Notes: generated by a model from the letters alone, not told the origin. A stretch of 64,000 bases of DNA from JAFAXD01 sp051985675 (GCA_051985675.1 JBPYFJ010000065.1:1-64000), one strand, 5' to 3'. Positions 1 through 9,515 are shown, counted from the stretch's first letter. Made by a program: numbers and translations.

Positions 1-297
1 ACCGCCAAGGCCGGCACCATGACCGGTTACGGAAGCGACCTCCGGCCAAAAATCGCCGCCGTGGAGCGCCGAACGGCGCAGGCGCACCCGATCGCAAGGG
101 TGCGCTACCGCGCCTTGAGCGCGGACAAGAACTCGCTTAGCGCCGTCTCGGCGCTCCACTCCCTTATTGTGGGGACGGAAAAAGAGAACGAAGGGCGGCC
201 CGGCGCCCGCTTTCACCGGGATGCGGAGCGTTGGCTCCCTGCTGTTTGAGATCGTAAAACCCGTCGCGTGTGGCGGCGATATGCTTTCCGCAACAAG
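1..297. other. No gene recognised at left edge
   Basis: About 300 bases before the 3' end of argG. An open frame crosses the left edge on the plus strand and stops at 249, but its translation (Arg- and Ala-rich) resembles nothing I know and shows no ribosome binding site inside the window. No tRNA-like fold or strong terminator was seen. It may contain the end of a gene lying mainly to the left. Confidence 0.3.
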
Positions 298-1530
<1,233 letters not shown>

Positions 1531-1719
1531 GCAGCCGCTACACCTTTGGGTTTGGCGGGGGTGTTTCCCCGCGTGCGCCAAGCCTCATAGCAAAACTTGC
1601 CGTTAGGCGTAATGCTTTGACCGGACCTGGGCCTGCCGGAAAAGGTCACGTCGGACGCTAGGCTAGAATGGCCACCCCGCCCTTCAATAACGCTGGCGGT
1701 CAATTGTCAAAGGCTCGCG

Positions 1720-2316
1720 ATGCCAGCCACTCTCGACTTCTTCTTCGAGTTCGCCTCGACCTATTCCTATCCGGCCGCGATGCGCATTGGGGCGGTTGCC
1801 GGTACCGCGGGGGTCACGGTTCGCTGGCGGCCGTTTCTGCTCGGCCCAATCTTCAAGACGCAGGGATACGACACGTCGCCGTTCAACGTCCACGAGGCGA
1901 AAGGCCGTTACATGTGGCATGACCTCGCGCGCACGTGCGCAAGCCTAGGGTTGCCGTTTCGGCGCCCGGAGCCGTTTCCGCAAAACGGCCTGCTGGCGGC
2001 GCGCGTCGCCCACGTGGGCCTCGGCGAGAACTGGGGCGAGGCATTCTGCCGCGCCGTGTTCACGGCGGAGTTCGGGCAGGGGCTCGAAATCGGAAACGAA
2101 GCCGTGATCCGCGATTTGCTGGTCGGGCTCGGGCAATCGGCCGATGCGATTCTCGCTCGCGCCCGTTCCGGCGAGATCAAGAATCGCCTGCGCGCCGCGA
2201 CCGATGAAGCCCAGCGGATCGGAATCTTCGGCGCACCGAACTTCGTGATCGGCGATGAGCTGTTCTGGGGCAACGACCGGCTCGAACAAGCAATCGGTTA
2301 TGCGGTGCAGCACTAG
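1720..2316 (+). CDS. 2-hydroxychromene-2-carboxylate isomerase / DsbA-family protein
   Basis: A 198-residue thioredoxin-fold protein of the HCCA isomerase / kappa-class GST group. These glutathione-dependent enzymes isomerise 2-hydroxychromene-2-carboxylate in naphthalene degradation, but most chromosomal homologues have unknown substrates. The start LDFFFEFASTYSYPA is the typical FxFDxxSPYSY segment, with no CxxC, as expected for this branch; Ser14 or Tyr15-17 would lie at the glutathione site. The end IGIFGAPNFVIGDELFWGNDRL matches the conserved GVxGVPxFxVxGExFWGxDRL. It is divergent from argG. Family confident, substrate unknown. Confidence 0.85.
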   Translation: MPATLDFFFEFASTYSYPAAMRIGAVAGTAGVTVRWRPFLLGPIFKTQGYDTSPFNVHEAKGRYMWHDLARTCASLGLPFRRPEPFPQNGLLAARVAHVGLGENWGEAFCRAVFTAEFGQGLEIGNEAVIRDLLVGLGQSADAILARARSGEIKNRLRAATDEAQRIGIFGAPNFVIGDELFWGNDRLEQAIGYAVQH

Positions 2317-2553
2317 CCGAACACTCGATCGTGAACCTTGGCCTGAACGCTCGCCGTTTGATCAAGATCACTGACGAGTGCCGCCGGGTGCGCTATTTGG
2401 GGTGATATTGTTGGATCGCCGGAACCGATAGGATAGGGCAGGAGTTTGCGGCGTTGGTCAACAGTGTGAACCTGACCGGTTTTGGCTCCGACTTAGTCAG
2501 CACGAGATGTGCACGCGATATCACACATCCGCTGCGATCCTGGGGAGGCTGGA

Positions 2554-2814
2554 ATGCGCACGATCCGTGGGTTTGCGCCGGCGGCGATTGTGGCGGCGAT
2601 TGTCTTTGGGGGTGCAAAGCCCAGCGCCGCGATGGTGATCTACCCGTGGTGCGCGGAGTACGGCGGAAGAAGCTTTGGCGCGGAGAATTGCGGGTTCGTG
2701 ACGTTCCAACAATGCCTGGCGACGATCGCCGGCAACGGCGGCTTCTGCAAGCCGAACCCGTGGTACACGCCGTATCCGCCGCCGCCTAGCGGCGCCAAGC
2801 CAATCTGGCGATGA
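2554..2814 (+). CDS. Small secreted DUF3551 protein, copy 1
   Basis: An 86-residue protein with a predicted signal peptide (MRTIRGFAPAAIVAAIVFGG, cleavage near the Ala before VIYPWC) and a short mature domain with four cysteines in the pattern WC...NCGF...QC...GGFC, then a Pro-rich PNPWY tail. This matches DUF3551, a family of small periplasmic proteins frequent in Bradyrhizobium relatives; function unknown. The ATG at 2554 follows GGGGAGG by about 6 bases, which is better than the in-frame ATG at 2509. First of three tandem paralogues. Confidence 0.82.
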   Translation: MRTIRGFAPAAIVAAIVFGGAKPSAAMVIYPWCAEYGGRSFGAENCGFVTFQQCLATIAGNGGFCKPNPWYTPYPPPPSGAKPIWR

Positions 2815-2847
2815 CGTTGTCGCTAAGATCTCGATGAGGAGCTCATC

Positions 2848-3108
2848 ATGAAACTCATCACAGCATTTGGATTGACAGCCTCGGTGGCGCTTGCCCTGGC
2901 GGCGAGCGTGCAACCGAGCACCGCGATGGTGATCTACCCGTGGTGTGCCCAGTACGGCGGCCGCTTGGGCGGCAGTCAGAATTGCGGCTTCACCAGCTTT
3001 GCGCAATGTCAGGCGACCCGCGCGGGCAATGGCGGCTTCTGCGTCCCGAACCCGTGGTACCAGCCCTATCCGCCACCGACGAGCTATGCACCGCCGCTGC
3101 GGCGATAG
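2848..3108 (+). CDS. Small secreted DUF3551 protein, copy 2
   Basis: An 86-residue paralogue of the preceding gene, 33 bases downstream, with its own GAGGAG ribosome site just ahead of the ATG. Signal peptide MKLITAFGLTASVALALAAS with cleavage near STA-MVIYPWC. The mature part repeats the four-cysteine arrangement (WCAQYGG, NCGFTSFAQC, GGFCVPNPWY) and the Pro/Tyr-rich end. The four cysteines suggest two disulfides in the periplasm, which is an inference. Probably co-transcribed with copy 1. Confidence 0.85.
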   Translation: MKLITAFGLTASVALALAASVQPSTAMVIYPWCAQYGGRLGGSQNCGFTSFAQCQATRAGNGGFCVPNPWYQPYPPPTSYAPPLRR

Positions 3109-3168
3109 CGGGTCGCGATCCTGACGCCATCAGTCGCCGGAAGACTTGTCATCCGCCTCGGTTGCGCG

Positions 3169-3390
3169 ATGCTCGTCGCCGCCACACTGGGTGCCAGCAC
3201 GCAACCGATATCGGCGGCGGTGATCTATCCGTGGTGTGCCTTCATGGGGCGACTGGGCGAGAATTGCGGCTTTTCGACCTATCGGCAATGCCGCGAGATG
3301 ATCTCGGGGATCGGCGGCTATTGCGCGGCGAACCCGTGGTACAGGGGCAATCCGTCGCCCAGCGGATCCCCGCCGCAGATCCGACGGTGA
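3169..3390 (+). CDS. Small secreted DUF3551 protein, copy 3, start codon doubtful
   Basis: Third tandem DUF3551 copy, 73 residues from the only available ATG (3169). It keeps the four cysteines (WCAFMG, NCGFSTYRQC, GGYCAANPWY). The ATG has no ribosome site and would cut into the signal peptide: the same frame continues upstream as V-I-R-L-G-C-A. GGAAG at 3139-3143 is placed to serve the codon ATC at 3151, where an ATG would give a normal signal peptide beginning MRLGCAMLVAATLG. Either a non-standard start is used or this copy has lost its start. It ends 7 bases from the convergent proB stop. Confidence 0.6.
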   Translation: MLVAATLGASTQPISAAVIYPWCAFMGRLGENCGFSTYRQCREMISGIGGYCAANPWYRGNPSPSGSPPQIRR

Positions 3391-3397
3391 ACCCACG

Positions 3398-4528
3398 TCA
3401 CACGCGACCGACCACGAGATCGTCGCGATGGATCATCTCGGCGCGGCCTTCCAAACCGAGGATCAGCACAATGTCGCTCGATGATTTTCCCCTGATGCGC
3501 TCGGCGTCTTCGGAGTCGTAGGCGACGAGGCCGCGTCCGACCTCGGCGCCGTCGGGTCCGCGCACCACGACCGCGTCGCCGCGCGCAAAGCGTCCATCAA
3601 CGCGGATCACACCGGCAGGCAGCAGGCTGCGACCGCCGCGCAACGCCGCGACGGCGCCCGCATCGATCATGAGCGTGCCGCGCGGCTCGAGCGATCCGGC
3701 GATCCACCGCTTGCGCGCGGTCACCGGATTGGCGGGCGTGAGAAACCAGGTGCAGGGCGAACCATCGGCGACCGCGCGCAGCGGATGTGTGACATGGCCG
3801 GATGCGATCACCATGTGGGTGCCGGCGGTTGTCGCGATCTTGCCGGCTTCGATCTTGGTCTGCATCCCGCCGCGCGACAGTTCGGACCCTGCGGTCCCTG
3901 CCATCAGCTCGATCTCCGGTGTAATGCGCTCCACGATCGGGATCAGCTTCGCGTCGGCGTTCGCGCGTGGCGGGGCATCATAAAGTCCGTCGACGTCGGA
4001 CAGCAGCACCAGCAAATCGGCGCTGGTCATGGTGGCGACGCGGGCCGCCAGCCGATCGTTGTCGCCATAGCGAATTTCGGTGGTCGCAACGGTGTCGTTC
4101 TCATTGATCACCGGCACGGCACGCCATTCGAGCAACTTCGCGATCGTGGAGCGGGCGTTGAGATATCGGCGGCGCTCTTCGGTGTCGCCGAGCGTTACCA
4201 GGATCTGTCCGGCGCCGATCCCGTGGCGGCCGAGCGCCTCGGACCAGGTGCGCGCGAGCACGATCTGGCCCACGGCCGCCGCCGCTTGGCTGTCCTCGAG
4301 CTTGAGCGGCCCGGGTGGCAGCTTCAGGACGGCGCGGCCGAGCGAGATCGCGCCCGATGACACGACCATCACGTCGCGCCGCTCGCCATGCAGGCGCGCG
4401 AGGTCGTCAACCAGCGAAGCGAGCCAATCCTCGTGAATACGGCCGCCGTCGCTGTCGACCAGCAATGAGGAGCCGACCTTGACCACGATCCGTCGAAAGT
4501 CGGCGAGGGCCGGTTTTTTGCGCGACAT
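3398..4528 (-). CDS. proB: Glutamate 5-kinase
   Basis: First step of proline biosynthesis: phosphorylates glutamate to gamma-glutamyl phosphate. 376 residues, with an amino-acid-kinase domain (VVKVGSSLL near residue 15, MVVSSGAISLG, PVINENDTVATTEIRYGDND, LLSDVDGLY, GTGG-type loop read here as SRGGMQTKIEAG) and a C-terminal PUA domain (about 285-365, LLPAGVIRVDGRFARGDAV). The ATG at 4528 follows GGGAGGAAG by 6 bases, so it is preferred to the in-frame start at 4564. It lies 36 bases downstream of obgE, same strand. proA, usually next, is absent: the DUF3551 genes occupy that position. Confidence 0.95.
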   Translation of the reverse strand: MSRKKPALADFRRIVVKVGSSLLVDSDGGRIHEDWLASLVDDLARLHGERRDVMVVSSGAISLGRAVLKLPPGPLKLEDSQAAAAVGQIVLARTWSEALGRHGIGAGQILVTLGDTEERRRYLNARSTIAKLLEWRAVPVINENDTVATTEIRYGDNDRLAARVATMTSADLLVLLSDVDGLYDAPPRANADAKLIPIVERITPEIELMAGTAGSELSRGGMQTKIEAGKIATTAGTHMVIASGHVTHPLRAVADGSPCTWFLTPANPVTARKRWIAGSLEPRGTLMIDAGAVAALRGGRSLLPAGVIRVDGRFARGDAVVVRGPDGAEVGRGLVAYDSEDAERIRGKSSSDIVLILGLEGRAEMIHRDDLVVGRV

Positions 4529-4564
4529 GCCGCGCTTCCTCCCACACAGGCTGACGGTTTGCAA

Positions 4565-5578
4565 TCAGGCGTGCTCTGCCGCCGATACGCCGGTCTGGTC
4601 AATCGCCGCCGCGAGGGCGCGCAGCACCTCCGGCACGCCTTGGCCGGTGGCGCCTGAAACGACCAGCGGCGTGGTTTTGGCGGCGCGCTTCAAGCGCGCG
4701 ATTTGCTGTTTGAGCTGATCGGGCGCCAGCGCATCGGCCTTGTTGAGCGCGACGATTTCAGGCTTTTCCACCAGACCGTGGCCGTAGGCTGCGAGCTCGG
4801 CGCGCACGGTTTTGTAGGCCTCGCCCGCGTGCTCGACCGTGCCGTCGACGAGATGCAGCAACGCGCGGCAGCGCTCGATGTGGCCCAGGAAGCGATCGCC
4901 CAATCCGACGCCCTCATGGGCGCCCTCAATCAGCCCGGGGATATCGGCGAGCACGAACTCCCGCCCGTCGCGGCGCACCACGCCGAGCTGCGGATGCAGC
5001 GTGGTGAACGGATAATCGGCGATCTTGGGCTTGGCGGCGCTCACCGCTTTGAGGAACGTGGATTTGCCGGCGTTCGGCAGACCGACGAGTCCGGCGTCCG
5101 CGATCAGCTTGAGCCGCAGCCAGATCGTGCGCTCTTCGCCGGGCTGGCCCGGATTGGCGTGGCGCGGCGCCCGGTTGGTCGACGTTGTGAAATGTGCGTT
5201 GCCAAACCCGCCATTGCCGCCTTTCGCGATCAACGCGCGGTCACCGACCTTGGTGAGATCGGCGAGCAAAGTCTCGTTGTCCTCGTCAAAGATCTGGGTG
5301 CCGGCCGGAACCTTGAGCACGACGTCGGCGCCGCGCGCCCCGGAACGGTTGCGCCCCATGCCGTGTCCGCCGCTCTTGGCCTTGAAATGCTGCTGGTAGC
5401 GGTAATCGATCAGCGTATTGAGTCCGTCGACGCAGAGTGCAACGACATCGCCGCCGCGTCCGCCATTGCCGCCGTCCGGCCCGCCGAACTCGATGAACTT
5501 CTCGCGCCTAAACGACACGCAGCCGTTCCCGCCGGCGCCGGAGCTGACGTAGATCTTCGCCTGGTCGAGAAATTTCAT
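4565..5578 (-). CDS. obgE: Obg GTPase, ribosome assembly
   Basis: Essential Obg/CgtA GTPase acting in large-subunit maturation and stress control. 337 residues: glycine-rich Obg domain (1-158, GAGGNGCVSFRREKF and GGNGGRGGDV), then the G domain with P-loop GLPNAGKST near 166, switch-II DIPGLIEGAHEGVGLG, and NKAD as G4. The C-terminal extension is short, as is usual in alphaproteobacteria. The start has a weak ribosome site. A perfect 12-base palindrome lies about 10 bases upstream. The order rplU-rpmA-GNAT-obgE-proB is a standard block in Rhizobiales. Confidence 0.96.
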   Translation of the reverse strand: MKFLDQAKIYVSSGAGGNGCVSFRREKFIEFGGPDGGNGGRGGDVVALCVDGLNTLIDYRYQQHFKAKSGGHGMGRNRSGARGADVVLKVPAGTQIFDEDNETLLADLTKVGDRALIAKGGNGGFGNAHFTTSTNRAPRHANPGQPGEERTIWLRLKLIADAGLVGLPNAGKSTFLKAVSAAKPKIADYPFTTLHPQLGVVRRDGREFVLADIPGLIEGAHEGVGLGDRFLGHIERCRALLHLVDGTVEHAGEAYKTVRAELAAYGHGLVEKPEIVALNKADALAPDQLKQQIARLKRAAKTTPLVVSGATGQGVPEVLRALAAAIDQTGVSAAEHA

Positions 5579-5943
5579 GATCCGCGGGACAACGTTGTCG
5601 CGCCAAATGCCGATGCCGGCGCAGGGCCAAGGGCTCGACGAACCATGAACTCTGAATTGTGGGAAGGTCGTGCCTGAAAACTACGTCGGGAGGGGCCAGG
5701 ATGGGCTGTGCCCTACTGATGGTGCCCGGTAGGCCGCTCCCGAACGTATCGCTCGTGTGGACTTGGCCGCTACGCCACGGTCCGAACGCCGCCGTAGCGA
5801 TCAACGCGGCCGATCTGGCCCGGGGGCATAAGACCTTCCTTTCGTCGCGTGCCGCAGACCGATGGTCCGCAACCGAGATGAAGCGTCCTACTGTCGGCGG
5901 ACGCTGTCAACCCCCGGAGAGCTCGGAGCCGCAAGTCGAATTG
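5579..5943. other. Intergenic region upstream of obgE
   Basis: 365 bases between the obgE start and the GNAT gene stop. Open frames here on either strand show no family similarity I can recognise and have no convincing ribosome site. It probably holds the obgE-proB promoter, but I see no clear -35/-10 pair. The palindrome at 5588-5599 is listed separately. Confidence 0.4.
5588..5599. promoter_or_regulatory. Perfect palindrome before obgE start
   Basis: GACAACGTTGTC is a perfect 12-base palindrome, flanked by partly matching GCGG/GCGC, located 10 bases upstream of the obgE ATG. It could be an operator or a small structure limiting access to the start. No regulator can be named from sequence alone. 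Confidence 0.3.
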
Positions 5944-6540
5944 TTATGCGGTTCGACGCGCACTACCCCAGCTCTTCAGCGAAGCCCAGATGCCGCGATC
6001 GAGGCGAAAGCGATCGCACGGCACCGAGGAGTTCATGGCGCGGATCCGATAGAGTCCGACCCCGGTCCACTGGAAACCGCATTTTTCGAGCACGCGGCGC
6101 GATGCCGGATTGCTGACGCGTGCGCCGGCCTGCACCGCTTCGTGTTCGAGATGCTCGAAGGCGTAATCGATGACGGCGCGCGCGGCTTCGGTGGCGAAAC
6201 CTCGCCCCCAATATTGCGCGCCAAGCCAATAGCCGAGCTCCGGTGTGGGGCCGTCGCGCAGATCTAATCCGCACGCGCCGATCGGCGCGCCGTCCAACGT
6301 GATCAAGAACGTCTGTTTGCAATGCGCGGCGGCCACGCCCGTAATCCATTCGTTGGCGTCGGCGAGCCGGTAGGGATGCGGAATGCGGGCGGTGTTTTCG
6401 GCGACGCGGCGGTCGCTCGCGAGCGTGACGACGGCTTTAGCGTCCTCGAGGCGCGGCGCACGCAGAACAAGCCGCTCGGTCTCGAGGACGGGGGTACTGC
6501 CTTCGCGGTAGGTGTCGCGGAACTCTTCCAACAAGGTCAT
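5944..6540 (-). CDS. GNAT N-acetyltransferase, RimJ/RimL type
   Basis: A 198-residue acetyl-CoA-dependent acyltransferase of the GNAT superfamily. The start ETERLVLRAPRLEDA is typical of the RimJ/RimL subgroup. The acetyl-CoA pyrophosphate loop is QYWGRGFATEA near residue 110, and NPASRRVLEKCGFQ is the usual C-terminal segment. It sits between rpmA and obgE on the same strand, where many Rhizobiales carry such a gene; a role in acetylating a ribosomal protein or a translation factor is only an inference from that context. Substrate unknown. Confidence 0.88.
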   Translation of the reverse strand: MTLLEEFRDTYREGSTPVLETERLVLRAPRLEDAKAVVTLASDRRVAENTARIPHPYRLADANEWITGVAAAHCKQTFLITLDGAPIGACGLDLRDGPTPELGYWLGAQYWGRGFATEAARAVIDYAFEHLEHEAVQAGARVSNPASRRVLEKCGFQWTGVGLYRIRAMNSSVPCDRFRLDRGIWASLKSWGSARRTA

Positions 6541-6613
6541 GGCACGGGCTCCTGGTTAAAGCGAAAGGGGGATCCGGCATCCCGTCTCCCCCTTCAAGAA
6601 CCCGATGTGTGGG

Positions 6614-6642
6614 TCCGCCGGTTTGGACTGGATGCCGGCGGA
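6614..6642 (-). terminator. Hairpin between rpmA and GNAT gene
   Basis: TCCGCCGG and CCGGCGGA form an 8-base-pair stem around a 13-base loop, just after the rpmA stop when read on the minus strand. There is no following run of T, so it is at best an attenuating or RNA-stabilising structure and not a canonical intrinsic terminator. Confidence 0.35.
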
Positions 6643-6659
6643 CTGAGATGGTCCACCGT

Positions 6660-6932
6660 TTACTCGGCCGCAGCCTCCGTCATCGGAACGACGGATACGA
6701 AGGTGCGGCCTTTGGCTTTGGTCTGGTATTGGACACGACCGTCGATCAGGGCGAACAGCGTATGGTCCCTGCCGATGCCGACATTGTCGCCCGCGTGCCA
6801 CTGGGTGCCGCGTTGGCGCACGATGATGTTGCCGGCAAGACAGTGCTCGCCGCCAAAAAGCTTCACGCCCAGGCGCTGGCCAGCCGAGTCGCGCCCGTTG
6901 CGCGACGATCCGCCCGCCTTCTTGTGTGCCAT
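6660..6932 (-). CDS. rpmA: 50S ribosomal protein L27
   Basis: 90-residue L27, placed near the peptidyl transferase centre. The start MAHKKAGGSSRNGRDSAGQR is diagnostic, followed by LGVKLFGGEHCLAGNIIVRQRGT and GRDHTLFALIDG. It starts directly with AHKKA and needs no N-terminal cleavage. Downstream of rplU with a gap of 72 bases on the same strand, the near-universal arrangement. Confidence 0.98.
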   Translation of the reverse strand: MAHKKAGGSSRNGRDSAGQRLGVKLFGGEHCLAGNIIVRQRGTQWHAGDNVGIGRDHTLFALIDGRVQYQTKAKGRTFVSVVPMTEAAAE

Positions 6933-7004
6933 CTGGGTCTCCTGGTTCGATCTAGGGTCTAACGTAGCTTTATGACGAAATCATCACCGATCTTCGCAGT
7001 GCAG

Positions 7005-7418
7005 CTACGCTTCGGGCTTGGCCGAAGCGTCGGCATCCGCTCCCGCGGCCTCGGCGGCGGGCTTCGCCTTGCGCTTGCGTTTCGGCTTTGCCTCCTGCGA
7101 CGGCTTCTTGCCGTCGGTCAGGATTTCGGTGATCCGGATCAGCGTGAACTCTTCGCGGAAGCCCCGCTTCCTGCGTGAATTCTTGCGCCGGCGCTTCTTG
7201 AACGCGATCACCTTCGGCCCGCGGCCGTGCTCGACCACTTCGGCCGCGACACTGGCGCCGGGGACCGGATTGCCGACAACCGGCGTGTCGCCGCCCACCA
7301 TCAGCACTTCGGTGAGCGCAACGATCGTGCCCGGCTCGCCGTCGAGCCGCGCAACCTTCAGCTTGTCGTCCGGGGCGACACGGTACTGCTTGCCGCCGGT
7401 TTTGATGACTGCGAACAT
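7005..7418 (-). CDS. rplU: 50S ribosomal protein L21
   Basis: 137-residue L21, which binds 23S rRNA. The start MFAVIKTGGKQYRVAPDDKL is diagnostic; VIAFKKRRRKNSRRKRGFR is the conserved basic rRNA-binding segment. From about residue 105 there is a Lys/Ala-rich tail (PKRKRKAKPAAEA) beyond the E. coli length, seen in several Rhizobiales. The ATG at 7418 is chosen because the 39 residues of the longer frame read through the leader hairpin. First gene of the rplU-rpmA-GNAT-obgE-proB block. Confidence 0.97.
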   Translation of the reverse strand: MFAVIKTGGKQYRVAPDDKLKVARLDGEPGTIVALTEVLMVGGDTPVVGNPVPGASVAAEVVEHGRGPKVIAFKKRRRKNSRRKRGFREEFTLIRITEILTDGKKPSQEAKPKRKRKAKPAAEAAGADADASAKPEA

Positions 7419-7526
7419 TTTTGCCTCGCGTTCGATCCCGGTGCTCGGACAGGTCCGGACCGGCTTTTTGACAGTCGGGGTTCGGGTTTTGCCGTCTTGG
7501 CCGCCGGTGGCGCCCAAAACAAAGAG

Positions 7527-7544
7527 GCGGGCCAAAAGACCCGC
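7527..7544 (-). promoter_or_regulatory. Leader hairpin upstream of rplU
   Basis: On the minus strand GCGGGTC-TTTT-GGCCCGC makes a 7-base-pair stem (one G-T pair), followed by the T-rich CTCTTTGTTTTGG. It lies just downstream of the predicted transcription start and about 110 bases before the rplU ATG. The shape suggests an attenuator or a ribosomal-protein leader; no ligand can be shown. Confidence 0.45.
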
Positions 7545-7555
7545 GCGATGTGGGG

Positions 7556-7584
7556 GTTATGGCGATCCGGATACCGATTGTCAA
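7556..7584 (-). promoter_or_regulatory. Predicted sigma-70 promoter of rplU-rpmA
   Basis: Read on the minus strand, a perfect -35 box TTGACA (7584-7579) is followed after exactly 17 bases by CATAAC (7561-7556), four of six matches to TATAAT. It points at rplU and would start transcription near 7549. Confidence 0.55.
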
Positions 7585-7718
7585 GAAAGGGGCCGATTTG
7601 TCTCCGGCCGGGCCCGGCGCCGCCGGGATGGCCTCAAGCACGTTCAGCACATGCAAAAAGCCACCCCACACCTTCACCGGATCGTGGTCTAAATCGCAAG
7701 CGCAATTCGAAGAACCGT

Positions 7719-9515
7719 ATGGGACCGCTCGACACCGTCAGCCTCTCCATCCTGCTTGGCGCCGCCCTGGTGCTCGCCGGCATTCTGTCGAGCCTCGTTG
7801 CCATGCGCTTCGGGGCGCCGTTGCTGCTCGTCTTTCTCATCCTCGGCATGGCGGGCGAAGTCGGCCTCGGCATCAAGTTCAACGACGTGCGCACGGCGTA
7901 TCTGGTCGGGTCCGTTGCGCTCGCGCTCATCCTGTTCGACGGCGGGCTGCGCACGCGGTTTTCGACCTTCCGCAGCGTGCTTGGGCCCGCGCTGACCTTG
8001 GCAACGATCGGCGTCCTGATCAGCGCGGTGCTCACGGCACCATTCGCCCACTACGCGCTCGGACTCGGCTGGAAGGAATCGGTGCTGGTCGGCGCCATGG
8101 TGGCCTCGACCGATGCGGCCGCGGTGTTCTTCCTCATTCACGCGCGCGGCCTGCGGCTGCGTCCGCGCGTCGGCGCCACCCTCGAAGTCGAGTCCGGCAC
8201 CAATGATCCGTTCGCGATCTTTCTCACGCTGACGCTGGTGCAGATCCTGCTCATCGCGGGAGAGCCCTGGTGGGAGCCGCTGTTGAGCCTCGCCGCCAAA
8301 GGTCTGGGTGGCGCCGCGGTGGGCTTTGCCGGCGGGCGCGCCACGGTCTGGGCGCTCAATCGACTCGGCCTCGCGCAAGGCCTGCACGCGCCGTTTGTTG
8401 CCACCAGCGTGCTGGTGATCTTCGCGCTGAGCGAAACCGTCGATGCGTCCGGCTTCCTGGCGGTCTATGTGGCCGGGCTCGTCGTCGGCAATCGGCCGAC
8501 CCGCGCGCATAACACCATCGTCGTCTTTTTTGACGCCGCGACCTGGCTCGCGCAGATCGTGATGTTCGTCTTGCTCGGTTTGTTGGCTCCGCCGGAGCGC
8601 CTGTCGCAGCATGTTCTGCCGGGTCTCATCGTCGCGCTCGGCTTGATGCTGCTGGCGCGGCCGGCCGCGGTGTTTGCGTCCCTCGCGCCGTTCCGGTTCT
8701 CGCGGCGTGAGAAGCTGTTCACGTCCTGGGTCGGGCTACGCGGAGCGGTTGGTATTTTCCTCGCCTCGATTCCGTTGCTGGTCGGCCTGCCGAACGCACA
8801 GCTCTATTTCGACGTCGGTTTCGTGGTGGTGCTCGTCTCGCTCGCGGCGCAGGGCTGGACCATCGCGCCGGCGGCGCGTCATCTGCACATCGCGCTGCCG
8901 CATCACGACCCGCCGCCGCGCCGGGTCGAACTCGACCTGCCCGGCCAGCTCACCCAGGAACTCGTCGGCTATAGCATCGGACATGACAATCCGTACCTGC
9001 GCCGCCACCTGATGCCGTCGTGGGCGAAACCGATGCTGGTTGTGCGCAACGAACGGGTGCTGAGCAGCGAGGAAGCCGGCGCGATCCGCGAGGGCGATCA
9101 TCTGTATCTCTTGGCGCCGCCCGAGAAGGCGCAGGCGCTCGACCGCTTCTTCGTGGACATGCCGCCGCCGATCGCACCCGACCCGCGCCTACTGGGCGAC
9201 TTCTTCGTTCCGGGAACCGCGACCCTGGGCACGCTCGCGGAGATCTACGGGCTTGAGATCAGGCCCGATGAGGCCGACACGTCGCTCGCCGAACACTTCG
9301 GACGCCGCTTCGGCACGCGTGTCCACCAGGGCGATCTCCTGCCGCTCGGGCCAATCGCGCTTGTCGCGCACACGGTCAGCGATGGCTGCGTGACAAATGT
9401 CGGGTTGCGATTGGCCGAGCCTGATCCCGACGTGCCGGACGCGATATCGCGCGGGCGGCGCCTGCTGCGGCGATGGCAACGCCAAGTGCGACGGTTACTC
9501 CGTGGATCGAAATAG
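7719..9515 (+). CDS. Potassium/proton antiporter, CPA1 family (NhaP2/CvrA-like)
   Basis: 598-residue inner-membrane cation/proton antiporter. The first 390 or so residues hold about 12 hydrophobic segments with the exchanger block VGAMVASTDAAAVFFL and the following VESGTNDPFAIFLT, where the Asp residues would carry ions. A TrkA-C (RCK-C) domain follows near residues 410-490 (LMVVRNERVLSSEEAGAIREGDHLYLL), then a CorC/HlyC-type domain to the end (LGDFFVPGTATLGTLAEIYG). That three-part order is typical of NhaP2/CvrA. The ATG at 7719 begins the first membrane helix. Divergent from rplU. Confidence 0.9.
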   Translation: MGPLDTVSLSILLGAALVLAGILSSLVAMRFGAPLLLVFLILGMAGEVGLGIKFNDVRTAYLVGSVALALILFDGGLRTRFSTFRSVLGPALTLATIGVLISAVLTAPFAHYALGLGWKESVLVGAMVASTDAAAVFFLIHARGLRLRPRVGATLEVESGTNDPFAIFLTLTLVQILLIAGEPWWEPLLSLAAKGLGGAAVGFAGGRATVWALNRLGLAQGLHAPFVATSVLVIFALSETVDASGFLAVYVAGLVVGNRPTRAHNTIVVFFDAATWLAQIVMFVLLGLLAPPERLSQHVLPGLIVALGLMLLARPAAVFASLAPFRFSRREKLFTSWVGLRGAVGIFLASIPLLVGLPNAQLYFDVGFVVVLVSLAAQGWTIAPAARHLHIALPHHDPPPRRVELDLPGQLTQELVGYSIGHDNPYLRRHLMPSWAKPMLVVRNERVLSSEEAGAIREGDHLYLLAPPEKAQALDRFFVDMPPPIAPDPRLLGDFFVPGTATLGTLAEIYGLEIRPDEADTSLAEHFGRRFGTRVHQGDLLPLGPIALVAHTVSDGCVTNVGLRLAEPDPDVPDAISRGRRLLRRWQRQVRRLLRGSK

